The position numbers were made by a program, and so were the translations under genes. This document shows, one piece after another, positions 17,075 through 26,642 of a DNA stretch of 64,000 bases (positions within the stretch are counted from its first letter, which is position 1; every line of letters begins with the position of its first letter). The notes under the pieces are model-generated. The model saw only the letters and a program-made list of their open reading frames with translations. It was not told where the DNA came from and made no database searches. The DNA is taken from positions 372,001-436,000 of the forward strand of contig NZ_CP064942.1 in the NCBI RefSeq assembly GCF_015679265.1. The letters are read 5' to 3'. The stretch is from Pontivivens ytuae (GTDB lineage: Bacteria > Pseudomonadota > Alphaproteobacteria > Rhodobacterales > Rhodobacteraceae).

Positions 17075-17653
17075 TCAGGTCAGCAGGCTCCAACCCAGCC
17101 AGCCGATCAGCACCACCAGCGCCGCGCCCACGACATGCGCCAGGCGACCGCGCAACAACCGCTCCACCCGCGGCCCGAGCCAGACGGCCAGGAGCGCGAG
17201 CCCAAAATAGCGGATGCCTCGGGACAGCGCGACGGCGGCGAGGAAAGGGATTAGGTGCGTCTGCGCCGCTCCCGCCCCCAGCGTCGCGATCTGGAACGGC
17301 ACCGGTGTCACCGACAAAAGGAAGATCACGGCGAAGGCCCCGTCCTCGCCCAGCCGCCGCCGCATCTCCTCCAGCTCCGCCTCGAAGCCCAGCCAGGCGA
17401 GAAGCGGTTGGACCACAGGCTCGTAGAGCAGCAGCGCCAGCCCGTAGAACACCAGCGCGCCGAGGATGCAGCCGGCCCAGATCGCCGCCGCGACCCGCAG
17501 CGCGTGGCGCGGATGGGCGAACATCAGCGGGGCGACCAGCACCTCCAGCGGCACGGGCACGACGGTGCTTTCCAGAAACGAGGCGAGGGCGAGCTTGCGC
17601 CGCCCCGCCCCCTCCGCAGTCAACGCCGCAGTCCATTGCCTCACCCTGCCCAT
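17075..17653 (-). CDS. YqaA family membrane protein (DedA/SNARE-associated type)
   Basis: A 192-residue inner-membrane protein with about five hydrophobic segments. LASFLESTVVPVPLEVLVAPL near residue 25 and FLLSVTPVPFQIATLGAGAA near residue 110 match the YqaA group of DedA-like proteins, whose precise role is not known; DedA relatives act in lipid flipping and envelope homeostasis. The ATG at 17653 gives the family-like length; the open frame continues upstream only as a shadow of dctM. A hairpin separates it from dctM, so it is probably expressed at least partly on its own. Confidence 0.85.
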   Translation of the reverse strand: MGRVRQWTAALTAEGAGRRKLALASFLESTVVPVPLEVLVAPLMFAHPRHALRVAAAIWAGCILGALVFYGLALLLYEPVVQPLLAWLGFEAELEEMRRRLGEDGAFAVIFLLSVTPVPFQIATLGAGAAQTHLIPFLAAVALSRGIRYFGLALLAVWLGPRVERLLRGRLAHVVGAALVVLIGWLGWSLLT

Positions 17654-17662
17654 GGGAGGGAA

Positions 17663-17699
17663 ACCCGGCCCGGGCGGTGTCGTTCCACCCGGGCCCGGT
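17663..17699 (-). terminator. Hairpin terminator after dctM
   Basis: On the minus strand, ACCGGGCCCGGGTGG, a 7-base loop, then CCGCCCGGGCCGGGT form a 15-bp stem with one mismatch and one wobble-type pair, followed by TTTCCC. It starts directly after the dctM stop codon. Confidence 0.75.
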
Positions 17700-17700
17700 C

Positions 17701-19143
17701 TTATTGCGAGACGATCTCCGGTCCCATCACCAGCGTTGGCAGGAAGGTCGAGAGCGCCGGGATATAGGTCACCATGATCAGGAAGATGAAGAGCACGCCG
17801 AGGAACGGCAGCGCCGCCTTCACCACGCCCATCATCGGCATCCGCGCCACCCCGGAGGTCACGAAGAGGTTCAGCCCGACGGGCGGCGTGATCATCCCGA
17901 TCTCCATGTTCACCACCATGATGATGCCGAGGTGGATCGGGTCGATGCCCAACGCGATGGCGATCGGGAAGACCAGCGGGGCAACGATGATCAGGAGGCC
18001 CGACGGCTCCATGAACTGGCCGCCGATCAGCAGGATCACGTTGACCATGATGAGGAACGTCACGGGGCCGAGGCCCAGCTCCAGCATCGAGTTCGCAATG
18101 TGCTGCGGGATCTGCTCGTCGGTCAGCACGTGCTTCAGGATCAGCGCGTTGGCGATGATGAACATCAGCGTGACCGTCAGCTTGCCTGCGTCGAAGAGCA
18201 CCGCGCGCGTGTCCCGGTGCACCAGTGCCGTGACCAGCGTCCAGGGGGCGGACAGGAACGGCCGGGGCCGCCCCGTGGGTGCGTCGAGCACGTCGACGGC
18301 CGCCGCCGAGAGGCTCCGCGCCTCCGGCTGCGGCTTCAGCGGGCCCATGTCGCGATAGACGAAGCACGCCACGATGAAGGCGTAGACCGAGGCGACGGCC
18401 GCCGCTTCCGTCGGGGTGAAGATCGCGCCCGTGATGCCCGGAATGCCGTAGATCCCGATCATGATGATGGCGATCAGCATCAGCCCCCAGAACGCGTCCT
18501 TGAAGCTCGCCCAGATCTCACCCCAGCCCTGCCACTCGCCCTTGGGCATGTCGCGGATGCGGGCCATGACGTAGATCGCGATCATCAGCATTAGCCCGGC
18601 GAGCAGGCCAGGGATCACGCCGGCGAGGAACATGCGGCCCACCGACACGTCGGTGGCGGAGGCATAGACCACCATCACGATCGAGGGCGGGATCAGGATG
18701 CCGAGCGTGCCCGCGTTACAGATGACGCCCGCCGCGAACTCCTTGGTGTAGCCCACCTTGCGCATCGCCGCGATCACGATGGTCCCGATGGCGACCACCG
18801 TGGCGGGTGAAGAGCCTGAGAGGGCGGCGAAGATCATGCAGGCGAAGACCCCCGCGATGGCGAGCCCGCCGCGCAGGTGCCCCACGCAGGCGATGGAGAA
18901 CCGGATGATCCGCCGCGCCACCCCGCCCGTCGACATGAAGGATGACGCGAGGATGAAGAACGGGATCGCCAGCAGCGTGTAGTGCCCCGCCATCGCCTGG
19001 AACAGCGACTGCGCGATGGAGGCGAGCGACGTGTCGCTGAGCACCAGCAGGAACAGGATCGACGAAAAGCCGAGTGCGATGGCGATCGGCACGCCGATCA
19101 GCAGCAGGGCGACGACGCAGATGAACAGGACGGCGACTTCCAT
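17701..19143 (-). CDS. dctM: TRAP transporter large permease, DctM family
   Basis: A 480-residue inner-membrane protein with about twelve hydrophobic segments. It forms the transport channel of a tripartite ATP-independent periplasmic transporter, driven by the sodium or proton gradient. Family stretches include IPFFILASSFMSTGG, FAALSGSSPATVVAIG, GTLGILIPPSI and, near the end, ITPPVGLNLFVTSG. It is longer than most DctM proteins because of an insert of roughly 50 residues around 265-315 (RDMGPLKPQPEARSLSAAA and beyond), probably a cytoplasmic loop. It overlaps dctQ by one base. Confidence 0.94.
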   Translation of the reverse strand: MEVAVLFICVVALLLIGVPIAIALGFSSILFLLVLSDTSLASIAQSLFQAMAGHYTLLAIPFFILASSFMSTGGVARRIIRFSIACVGHLRGGLAIAGVFACMIFAALSGSSPATVVAIGTIVIAAMRKVGYTKEFAAGVICNAGTLGILIPPSIVMVVYASATDVSVGRMFLAGVIPGLLAGLMLMIAIYVMARIRDMPKGEWQGWGEIWASFKDAFWGLMLIAIIMIGIYGIPGITGAIFTPTEAAAVASVYAFIVACFVYRDMGPLKPQPEARSLSAAAVDVLDAPTGRPRPFLSAPWTLVTALVHRDTRAVLFDAGKLTVTLMFIIANALILKHVLTDEQIPQHIANSMLELGLGPVTFLIMVNVILLIGGQFMEPSGLLIIVAPLVFPIAIALGIDPIHLGIIMVVNMEIGMITPPVGLNLFVTSGVARMPMMGVVKAALPFLGVLFIFLIMVTYIPALSTFLPTLVMGPEIVSQ

Positions 19144-19850
19144 CAGCGACGCTCCTCTTTCGCGAGGGTGTTGGCGGCGTCTTCCACCGCCTCCTCGGCC
19201 TCATGGCTCACGATCAGGCTGTCCTGCGTGCCGCGCACGATCCGCGCCGTCGCCTGGATCAGGCGGAACAGCAGCAGCGCGCAGCCGAAGGGCAGGATGA
19301 AATAGGGAATGACGCGAGGCAGCTTCTCGAACGGTGGATCGCCCTCGATCAGCAGCCAAGCCTCGATGAAGCGCAGCGATTCCAGCATCGGCACATATTG
19401 CGTCTCGTACCAGCCGTTCTCGCGCGTGTTCTCGTTGAAGCCCGTGGGGAACCAGCGTCCCGTGGTCTGGTCGAGATTGGCGAAGGGCGCCCAGTAGTCC
19501 CACGCCCCCTTCATCAGGAGCGCGGCGTAGGCGAGGCACACGGCAGCAGCCACCAGCGCCATGATCCGGCGCGGGCGCGAGGGCAGCCGCGCGGTGATCG
19601 CGTCCACGCCCAGATGCGCCGTGATCTTCACCGCGTAGCTCATGCCGAAGAGCACCAGCCAGGCGAAGAGATAGGTCGTGACCTCCAGCCCCCAGAGAAG
19701 CCCGGTGCCGAAGCCGTAGCGCAGCACCACGTTGGCGAAGGTGATGGCGGTCATGAGCGCGAGCAGGAGCGCGATCATGTTCTCCTCGAAGGCGCTGACG
19801 AAGCGGGTGAACGCGCTTCCCTGCGCGGCGTGTCGCGTGGCCGTGCTCAT
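19143..19850 (-). CDS. dctQ: TRAP transporter small permease, DctQ family
   Basis: A 235-residue protein with four hydrophobic segments, the first at about 29-49 (ALLLALMTAITFANVVLRYG) and the next ending in the conserved LEVTTYLFAWLVLFGMSYAVK. A long periplasmic stretch (about 130-185, rich in Asn, Trp and Tyr) makes it larger than typical DctQ. It works with DctM as the membrane part of the transporter. A GGAGG ribosome site precedes the ATG. dctP lies 78 bases upstream and dctM starts at its stop codon. Confidence 0.92.
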   Translation of the reverse strand: MSTATRHAAQGSAFTRFVSAFEENMIALLLALMTAITFANVVLRYGFGTGLLWGLEVTTYLFAWLVLFGMSYAVKITAHLGVDAITARLPSRPRRIMALVAAAVCLAYAALLMKGAWDYWAPFANLDQTTGRWFPTGFNENTRENGWYETQYVPMLESLRFIEAWLLIEGDPPFEKLPRVIPYFILPFGCALLLFRLIQATARIVRGTQDSLIVSHEAEEAVEDAANTLAKEERR

Positions 19851-19928
19851 GGCCGATCCTCCACGGGTGGTGTTATGGGTGCGGGCGGCCCGCGAAAGAG
19901 GCCGCCCGATCGTCCGCCGGGGTCCGGC

Positions 19929-20930
19929 TTACATCGAGGCGTTGATCGCCTGGGCGGCGTCGATGTTCTCCTGCCCCACATCGTCGACGAACTCGTCCCA
20001 GACCGGGCGCATCGCGTCGACCCAGGCCTGGCGCTGCTCCGGCGTCAGCTCGCGGATGGTCCCACCCGCGTCGAGGATCGCCTGGCGGTTCTCCTGGTTC
20101 ACGGTGAACGACTCGGCGTTCCGCGTCTCCGTCACCTCGGCGAGGATCGTGGCGAGCTGGTCGCGCACCTCGGGCTCCAGGCCCTGCCACCACTCGTCGG
20201 AGGTCACGACGAGGTAGTCGATGATGCCGTGGTTGGTCTCGGTGATGCCGTCCTGCACTTCGAAGAACTTCTGGCCGTAGATGTTGGACCACGTGTTCTC
20301 CTGCCCGTCGACGACGCCGGTCTGCAGCGCGCCGTAGACCTCGGAGAAGGCCATCGGCTGCGGGCTCGCACCCATCGCTTCCATCTGCGCGACCAGCACG
20401 TCGGAGGCCTGCACGCGGAACTTGAGACCGGCGGCATCCGTCGGCTCGATCAGCGGCACGTTGGCCGACATCTGCTTCATGCCGTTATGCCAGTAGGCGA
20501 GGCCCAGAAGGCCGCGGCGCGTCATGCTCTGCATCATCTCCTGGCCGGTCTCGGAGGCCTGGAAGGCGTCCACGGCCTCGATGTTCTCGAACATGAACGG
20601 CAGGTCGAAGATGCGGAAGACGCGGGTGAACTGCTCGAACTTCGACAGCGAGGGTGCCGCCATCTGGACGTCGCCCTGCAGCATCGCCTCCAGCACCTGA
20701 TCGTCGTTGTAGAGCTGGGAGGACGGGTAGACCTCCATGCAGGCGGTGCCGTCCATTTCGGCGTTCACGCGCTCGGCGAGCAGCGACGCGGCGATCCCCT
20801 TGGGGTGGCGGTCGGTGTTGGTGACGTGGCTGAACTTGATGACGATCTCGCCGTCGTCGCAATCGGCCAGTGCGGGCAGTGCGGTCATGGTGGTCGCCGC
20901 GATGACCGCGGCAGTGGTCAGGAACTTCAT
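19929..20930 (-). CDS. dctP: TRAP transporter substrate-binding protein, DctP family
   Basis: A 333-residue periplasmic binding protein. The signal peptide is about residues 1-22 (AVIAATTMTALPALA). The mature part has IVIKFSHVTNTDRHPKG, the ligand-Arg region GLKFRVQASDVLVAQMEAMGASPQPMAFSE (its Arg normally grips a carboxylate), and VVDGQENTWSNIY. With DctB/DctD upstream, a C4-dicarboxylate such as malate, fumarate or succinate is the likely ligand. The ATG at 20930 is chosen because it begins a proper signal peptide and has GGAGG before it. Confidence 0.94.
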   Translation of the reverse strand: MKFLTTAAVIAATTMTALPALADCDDGEIVIKFSHVTNTDRHPKGIAASLLAERVNAEMDGTACMEVYPSSQLYNDDQVLEAMLQGDVQMAAPSLSKFEQFTRVFRIFDLPFMFENIEAVDAFQASETGQEMMQSMTRRGLLGLAYWHNGMKQMSANVPLIEPTDAAGLKFRVQASDVLVAQMEAMGASPQPMAFSEVYGALQTGVVDGQENTWSNIYGQKFFEVQDGITETNHGIIDYLVVTSDEWWQGLEPEVRDQLATILAEVTETRNAESFTVNQENRQAILDAGGTIRELTPEQRQAWVDAMRPVWDEFVDDVGQENIDAAQAINASM

Positions 20931-21087
20931 GGTTTCCTCCCGGTCAGTGTTGTGCGCACGGCGGTTCGCCGCGCCCCCTCGCGCCACTTCAGGTGTCTGA
21001 AGCAACTGATCGGATCGGAGCGCGCGGACCCTGTCCGGGTCAACGAAGCGTCAAGGGGATTGCGGCAAAAAAGTGGTGGGATGCACG

Positions 21088-21113
21088 CGGATGTTACCAA
21101 GTTTACCCATCCG
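21088..21113. promoter_or_regulatory. Inverted repeat upstream of dctP, possible DctD site
   Basis: CGGATG at 21088-21093 faces CATCCG at 21108-21113, with 14 bases between, which include TTACC twice. It lies about 160 bases upstream of dctP, where a bound activator could act on the promoter. I could not find a convincing sigma-54 -24/-12 element nearer the gene. Confidence 0.4.
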
Positions 21114-21138
21114 GTGACAAAACCGTGGGGGGATTTGG

Positions 21139-22494
21139 TTACACATCGGGACGATCAGCGGTTGCGGGGGCGATCTGCTCTCGCTCCAGCCCGTGGCGCT
21201 GCATCTTCTCGTAGAGCGTCTTGCGCGAGATGCCGAGCGCCTCGTAGGTCGCCTTCATGTTGCCCGCTTGCGCTGCGAGCTCGGCAGCAATCGCAGCCTT
21301 TTCAAAGCGTTCCATGCGTTCGGGCAGCGTGGCCGCGTGATCCGGCACGTCGCGGGAGAAGACGTCGAGCCCCAGCACGAACCGGTCCGCGGCGTTGCGC
21401 AGCTCGCGCACATTGCCCGGCCAGTCCCGCGCGGCGAGGTCCTTGAGCAGCTCCGGCTCCACCGCCGGGGCCGCCCGACGGTGGCGCAGGGCCGCCTGGT
21501 TGACGAGGTGCTGGAACAGGCGCGGCACGTCCTCCATCCGTGCAGCGAGTGGCGGCATGTCGAGGGCGACGACGGCGAGGCGGTAGTAGAGATCCTTGCG
21601 GAAAGATCCCGCCTCCACCCGCGCCTCCAGATCCGCCTTGGACGAGGCGACGAACCGGACATCGAGCGGCACGCTTTCGTGGGAACCGAGGCGCGTCACC
21701 GAGCGCTCCTCGATCACCCGCAGCAGCTTCGCCTGCAGCGGCAGCGACAGCGCGTCGATCTCGTCGAGGAAAACGGTGCCGCCCCGCGCATGCTCGAACT
21801 TGCCGTAGCGCGCGCGGTGCGCTCCGGGAAAGGCGCCCGCCTCGTGCCCGAAGAGCTCGCTCTCGATCAGCGTTTCCGGCAGCGCGGCCATGTTGATCGC
21901 AACGAAAGGCTTGTCGGCGCGGTCCGACAGGAAGTGGATGGCGCGCGCGGCGAGTTCCTTGCCCGTGCCCGTCTCGCCGCGCAGCAGGACGTCCGCCGGG
22001 CTCGCCGCGATGGTGCGCAGCCGGTGACGCAGCTCGACCATGACTGGAGCCCGGCCGACCAGCGTCGATTCCACCCGGTCGCGGCTCTCGAGCTCGGCGC
22101 GCAGCGCCCGGTTCTCCAGCGCGAGCCGCCGCACGGTGACGGCGCGGGCCACCGCCTCCGTCAGCCGCGCCGTCTCGAACGGCTTCTCGATGAAGTCCTG
22201 CGCCCCCGCCTGCATCGCCTGCACCGCGAGCGGAACGTCGCCATGCCCCGTGATCAGGATCACCGGCAGCTCCGCATCCATGTCGCGCACCTGCCCGAGG
22301 AAGGTGAGGCCATCCATGCGCGGCATCTTGATGTCGCTGACCAAGATGCCCGGAAAGTCCGGCGCGATCAGGTCGAGCGCGCGGGTCGGCGTGGCACAGG
22401 TCACGACGTCATAGCCCTTCAGCTCCAGGCTCTGCGCGATCGCCGTGCGCACATCGGCTTCGTCGTCGAGCAGGACGACGCGGATATCGGTCAT
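21139..22494 (-). CDS. dctD: Two-component response regulator, DctD/NtrC family
   Basis: A 451-residue activator. Receiver domain: phosphoacceptor Asp54 (VSDIKMPRMDG), acidic pair at 10-11, Lys104. The AAA+ domain has Walker A GETGTGKE (173-180) and Walker B GGTVFLDEID. The loop that normally contacts sigma-54 reads GAFPGA (220-225), with Pro in place of the usual Thr. The C-terminal Fis-type helix-turn-helix is NMKATYEALGISRKTLYEKMQ. It lies 34 bases after dctB and should turn on dctPQM when DctB senses dicarboxylate. The Pro change raises the question of whether it works with sigma-54 in the usual way. Confidence 0.93.
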   Translation of the reverse strand: MTDIRVVLLDDEADVRTAIAQSLELKGYDVVTCATPTRALDLIAPDFPGILVSDIKMPRMDGLTFLGQVRDMDAELPVILITGHGDVPLAVQAMQAGAQDFIEKPFETARLTEAVARAVTVRRLALENRALRAELESRDRVESTLVGRAPVMVELRHRLRTIAASPADVLLRGETGTGKELAARAIHFLSDRADKPFVAINMAALPETLIESELFGHEAGAFPGAHRARYGKFEHARGGTVFLDEIDALSLPLQAKLLRVIEERSVTRLGSHESVPLDVRFVASSKADLEARVEAGSFRKDLYYRLAVVALDMPPLAARMEDVPRLFQHLVNQAALRHRRAAPAVEPELLKDLAARDWPGNVRELRNAADRFVLGLDVFSRDVPDHAATLPERMERFEKAAIAAELAAQAGNMKATYEALGISRKTLYEKMQRHGLEREQIAPATADRPDV

Positions 22495-22528
22495 GAGGGC
22501 ACTCCGATGGCAGGGGGTCGCGATGGCC

Positions 22529-24346
22529 TCACTCCGCCGCCTCCAGCGCCGAGCGGGCGGGGGCGCCGCGGCCGAGCGTGACGACGAGGCGCGCGCCGCG
22601 CCCCTCGACCGCTTCGGCCTCGATGCGGCCATTGAAATCGCGCACGATATTGTAGGAGATCGACAGGCCCAGCCCTACGCCGCGGCCCACATCCTTGGTG
22701 GTGAAGAATGGATCGAAGATGCGCTCGCGGAGCTCCTCGGGCACGCCGGGGCCGTTGTCCTCGACCGTGATGCGCACTGTGCTCTCGCTAGGCTCGACCC
22801 CGATCCGGATCGCGGCATCCACCCGCCCCTCCGTGGCGTCGAGCGCGTTGCCGATGAGGTTCATCAGGACATGCTGCAGCCGGATCGCGCCCGCGCGCAC
22901 CGTCAACTCCGGCGTCAGCCCCACCACCTCAGGCACCACGTCGGCGCGGGCGAGGCGGGCGTCCATCAGTTCCAGCGCCTCCTCGAAGACGCTGGCGAGC
23001 ACCACGTCCTCCATCCCCTCCGCCGGCTTGCGGGCGAAGTTCGACAGGCGGCGGGAGAGCTGCGCCATCCGCGCCGTCAGCCGCATGATCCGGGCGAGGT
23101 TCTCGCGCGCGCGATCCTCCCGCCCCTGCTCGACGAAGGCATCCGCGTTCTCGGCATAGGAGCGGATCGCGGTGAGCGGCTGGTTGAATTCATGGCTGAG
23201 GGCGGTGGACATCTGGCCGAGCACGGCGAGCTTGCCCGCCTGCACGAGGTCCGCCTGCGCCTGCCGCAGCTCGTCCTCCGCCGCCGCCCGCTCCCGCACC
23301 TCCTGCGCCAGCCGGTCGTTGGCGGCACTGAGCGCCGCGGTGCGAGTCGCCACCTTCTGTTCCAGCAGCCGCCCCTCCCGCTCCCGCGCCACGAGCCGGT
23401 CGATCAGCAGGCGGCGGCGCGCGACAACGAGCTGGCCCGCGAGCGTAACAACCGCAGCCACCAGCCCCGAGACGATGACGGCGAGGAAGGCCTGCGCATG
23501 CGCCGCCGCCGTCGGCACCAGCATGTGCAGCGTCCAGCCTTCCGTGGCGACGGAGCGGGTGAGGTGCAGGAACTCCTGCTCCGTGCGGTCGGACCGGTCG
23601 GGTCGCCCCACCACCAGCTCGCCCCGCGGCGGCGCGAGGTCCGAGAGGCCCGAGACCGGCGTCTGCGCCAGCCCCCGCGCCGGGCCGCCGATCCGCGTGA
23701 GCCGCAGCTCCGGGTGGCCGGACAGCACGACGACACCATCGGCATCGGCGACGAAGACCTCGTTGGGGCTGAGCCGCAGCTCCTCCTCGATCCCCGCCAC
23801 ATCGGCGATGACCACGATGGCGCCCGCCACGGTCGTGCCCTGCCGGACCGGAAAGGCGAAGTGATAGCCGCGGCTGCGCGTCTGCTGATCGACCTCGAAC
23901 CAGCGGCCTAGGCGACCCTCCATCGCCTCCCGGAAATGGGGACGGCCGATCATGGTGCGCCCGATCGTGCTGTCGAGCTCCGTCCAGTCGGAGGCCGCGA
24001 CGACCCGGCCCGACCGATCGACGAGGTAGCTCTGCTGCGCGCCGGTCGAGGCGGTCCAGTTCTCCAGAAGGGCCGCGGCCCGCTCCGCCTCCTCAACATC
24101 GCCGGGGCTCTCCAGCGTGGCGAGCAGTTGCGGATGGCGGGCAAAGACCGAGGGCAGCGCGCGGAACCGTCCGAGCCAGCCGTTGAGGTTCTCCCGGTGC
24201 AGCTCGACCGCATTCGCGGCGCGCGCGCCGAGCTGGCCAAGGAAGTAGCGCTCCCCGCCCCAGAATACCGCACCTGCGACAATGATCGCGGCCAGGCCCA
24301 CGAGGAGCGCCGGGCGCAGGCGGCCATATGACACCATTCCAGTCAT
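22529..24346 (-). CDS. dctB: C4-dicarboxylate sensor histidine kinase, DctB family
   Basis: A 605-residue membrane sensor. Transmembrane helices lie at about 13-30 and 285-310. Between them is a periplasmic double-PAS (dCache-type) ligand domain with RGYHFAFPV and a second half to about residue 280. A coiled coil (315-370) leads to the H-box, with phosphoacceptor His385 in [20 protein letters not shown], then N-box [10 protein letters not shown]1 DNGPGVP, F-box FDPFFTTK and G2 GVGLGLSI. It signals to the adjacent DctD. The ATG at 24346 is used; one at 24337 is nearly as good. Confidence 0.93.
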   Translation of the reverse strand: MTGMVSYGRLRPALLVGLAAIIVAGAVFWGGERYFLGQLGARAANAVELHRENLNGWLGRFRALPSVFARHPQLLATLESPGDVEEAERAAALLENWTASTGAQQSYLVDRSGRVVAASDWTELDSTIGRTMIGRPHFREAMEGRLGRWFEVDQQTRSRGYHFAFPVRQGTTVAGAIVVIADVAGIEEELRLSPNEVFVADADGVVVLSGHPELRLTRIGGPARGLAQTPVSGLSDLAPPRGELVVGRPDRSDRTEQEFLHLTRSVATEGWTLHMLVPTAAAHAQAFLAVIVSGLVAAVVTLAGQLVVARRRLLIDRLVAREREGRLLEQKVATRTAALSAANDRLAQEVRERAAAEDELRQAQADLVQAGKLAVLGQMSTALSHEFNQPLTAIRSYAENADAFVEQGREDRARENLARIMRLTARMAQLSRRLSNFARKPAEGMEDVVLASVFEEALELMDARLARADVVPEVVGLTPELTVRAGAIRLQHVLMNLIGNALDATEGRVDAAIRIGVEPSESTVRITVEDNGPGVPEELRERIFDPFFTTKDVGRGVGLGLSISYNIVRDFNGRIEAEAVEGRGARLVVTLGRGAPARSALEAAE

Positions 24347-24389
24347 CGCCCCGGACCCTAGCCGCCCGCGGGCGCGGGGTCACGCGGGT

Positions 24390-25703
24390 TCAGGGCTGCT
24401 CGATCCGCCAGAGGGTGAAGCGCTGCTCCACGTCGAGATGGCCCGGAACCGCCCGCTCCCCGATCCGCTCGGCCCCACCAAGGCGCCGTGCGAGGGCCGC
24501 GCCGTCATCGGGCCAGAAGGCGACGAGCAGCACCGGGCCTGGCGCCGTCGCGAGCGCTCCCACAGTCGGTGCAAGGATCGGCGTCTCCGCGAGGTTTCCC
24601 TGCCAGAGGCACGGACGCAGCGGCTCGGTCTGCTGGGCGGCGAGCGCCACCGCGCCCTCCTCCTCCAATGCCAGCAGGATCTCGCTGCAGAAGGCCGGGC
24701 GCATCCGATCCGACGCGAACGGATCGGCCGCCGCTGGCAGACCCGCGCCGTAGAGCGCGTAGAGACCCGACACGCCGATAAGACCAATGGCGAAAACTGG
24801 AGTCATTGCAGCCGCCCACGCCGCCCGCACCGTCTCGATCCGCGCCGCGGCCACGGGGACCAGCAGGACCAACGCGAGCATCGGGAACAGCATCGTGCCG
24901 CGCCCGAGCAGCGCGGCAGCAACCGTGATCCCGATGAGCAGGAGCGCGGCCCGCGCGCGCCACGCGCCGTCCACGGGCCAGAGTGCCCAAAGCACGAGCG
25001 GCCCCAATCCGAGTAACGCGAGTGCAACCGCGGAAAGTGGCATCGGAGGCACGGCGGGAGGATCCGTTGCCGCCCACCACAAAGCCAGCGCCAACAGGAG
25101 CGGCACCGCTCCAGCCGCCGCGAACACTGCGCCGCGCGGTCGCGGTCCGGCACCGAGAGCCAATAGGATTACCGCAAGCGCCACCACGCCGGCCGGATCC
25201 AGCAGCGCCGCGACGCTGCCGGCCGCCCCGGCCAACACCCACGGTCCGGCGCGCATCGGGGCCTTCTTCGTCACCTTCTCCGCCAGCGCCCCATCGGCCA
25301 GCCTTGCCATCACGGCGAGCGGCACCGCCGCCGCCAGAGCCATAGGCTCCGCCAGCGCGCCCCAAACAAGCAGCGGCGCGCTGGCCAGCACCGCGAGCCG
25401 CCAGCGCCGCGCATCGTCCCACAGGATCAGGAGCAGCAACGCCAGTGCCGCGACGCCCGGTACCCTCAGCGCAAGAAGCGTGTCACCGAAGACCCGAAGC
25501 GACAGCGCCGCCACCCCGTCCGCCAGCGGGGCGGGACCGGGGCGCAGGGTCACCGCGCGCTGCCACATCTCCGCCTCCGCCGGGGACAGCGGTACGACGA
25601 GCACCCCGATCAGCGGCAGGGCGAGCAGCAGCGGCGCCAGAAGCCAGAGCGCCGGCGGCGGCTCCGGCCGTTTCGCCCGGCGGCGCCGGGTCGTCTTGGT
25701 CAT
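24390..25703 (-). CDS. Multi-pass membrane protein, glycosyltransferase-39-like layout
   Basis: A 437-residue protein with a basic N-terminus (KTTRRRRAKRPEP) and about ten hydrophobic segments rich in Ala and Leu, then a soluble C-terminal domain of about 110 residues. The layout, and an acidic PLSPAEAEMWQRAV in the first loop, resemble dolichol-phosphate-mannose-type glycosyltransferases, where an acidic residue in that loop is catalytic. I see no decisive motif, so the class is tentative. It starts 15 bases after the amidotransferase-like gene and is probably co-transcribed with it. Confidence 0.65.
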   Translation of the reverse strand: MTKTTRRRRAKRPEPPPALWLLAPLLLALPLIGVLVVPLSPAEAEMWQRAVTLRPGPAPLADGVAALSLRVFGDTLLALRVPGVAALALLLLILWDDARRWRLAVLASAPLLVWGALAEPMALAAAVPLAVMARLADGALAEKVTKKAPMRAGPWVLAGAAGSVAALLDPAGVVALAVILLALGAGPRPRGAVFAAAGAVPLLLALALWWAATDPPAVPPMPLSAVALALLGLGPLVLWALWPVDGAWRARAALLLIGITVAAALLGRGTMLFPMLALVLLVPVAAARIETVRAAWAAAMTPVFAIGLIGVSGLYALYGAGLPAAADPFASDRMRPAFCSEILLALEEEGAVALAAQQTEPLRPCLWQGNLAETPILAPTVGALATAPGPVLLVAFWPDDGAALARRLGGAERIGERAVPGHLDVEQRFTLWRIEQP

Positions 25704-25718
25704 GGGGAAGGCTCCGGA

Positions 25719-26471
25719 TCAGGCGGCGCGGCGCAGACCGGCGGCCGCCCGTCCGAAAGCCTCGAAGAGCGGGCGGGAGACCGGATCGGCCGCGGCGTTC
25801 CACTCCGGATGCCACTGCACACCCATGGCGAAGCCCGGCGCGCCCTCGATATAGATCGCCTCCGCCGTCCCATCGGGCGCGCGGCCATCGACGACGACGC
25901 GGGCGCCTGCCTCTTCGATCCCCTGGCCGTGGAGCGTGTTGGTGAAGACCTCGTCCGCGCCGAAGAGCCGCGCGAACCGCCCGCCGGGGTTCAGCGTCAC
26001 CCAGTGGCGCAGCTCGAACTTCTCCTCCAGCGTGCCGTCGGGCGGCATGCGGTGGTTCATGCGGCCGGGCAGATCGCGGATCTCGGGATGGAGCGTCGAG
26101 CCGAAGGCCACCGCCATCTCCTGGAAACCGCGGCAGAGACCGAGCACCGGCACGCCGCGCGCCACAGCCTCACGGATCAGCGGCAGGACGAGACGATCAC
26201 GGTCGCGGTCGAAGGCACCATGCGCCTCCGTCTCCTCGTGCCCGTACTCCTCGGGGTGCACGTTGGGCCGCCCACCGGGCAGGATGAAGCCGTTGCAGAC
26301 CGACAGCGCATCCTCGACCGACACATGCGCCGGGTTCGCCGGCAGCACCACCGGCACCGCGTCGCAGACCTCCGCCACGACGGAGACGTTCATGACGCCC
26401 ACGGCCTGTGCGGGATACTCGTCGTTGATCAGATGATGGTTGCCGATGATGCCGATGACGGGGCGGGCCAT
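25719..26471 (-). CDS. Gamma-glutamyl-GABA hydrolase family protein (peptidase C26)
   Basis: A 250-residue class-I glutamine-amidotransferase-like hydrolase. The triad is visible: Cys113 in LGLCRGFQE, His221 and Glu223 in GVQWHPEW. The N-terminus (RPVIGIIGNHHLIN) and ILPGGRPNVHPEEYG match PuuD relatives, which split gamma-glutamyl amide bonds in polyamine breakdown. No puu genes are next to it, so the natural substrate is uncertain. It is the second enzyme in this window that could cut a gamma-glutamyl bond. Confidence 0.88.
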   Translation of the reverse strand: MARPVIGIIGNHHLINDEYPAQAVGVMNVSVVAEVCDAVPVVLPANPAHVSVEDALSVCNGFILPGGRPNVHPEEYGHEETEAHGAFDRDRDRLVLPLIREAVARGVPVLGLCRGFQEMAVAFGSTLHPEIRDLPGRMNHRMPPDGTLEEKFELRHWVTLNPGGRFARLFGADEVFTNTLHGQGIEEAGARVVVDGRAPDGTAEAIYIEGAPGFAMGVQWHPEWNAAADPVSRPLFEAFGRAAAGLRRAA

Positions 26472-26569
26472 GCTCTCTCCTCACGCTGGCGAGCAAGATA
26501 GCCACCGATGTCCGCGCCGTCGAGATGGCGGGACGCAACGGATTGTCACCGATACATCGCCTTATCGCT

Positions 26570-26632
26570 TTCATCTTTCCCCAAATACGCAGACCGCAAC
26601 CGGTACAACATGCGTATTTGAAGAAAGATGAA
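26570..26632. repeat. Family-B intergenic element, paired inverted copy downstream of ridA
   Basis: The arms at 26570-26591 and 26611-26632 are 22 nt each and match as inverted repeats except at two positions. Each contains the family core (ATCTTTC then CAAATACG, or its complement). The 19-base spacer is GC-rich. It sits directly after the minus-strand ridA stop, so it should fold in that message and may terminate it. Confidence 0.8.
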
Positions 26633-26642
26633 GGGCGCGGGA

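Noticed and set aside
20931..21138. Sigma-54 promoter (-24/-12) before dctP
   Set aside because: No GG-N10-GC arrangement with flanking consensus was found; the nearest matches lacked the GG or the TTGC part.
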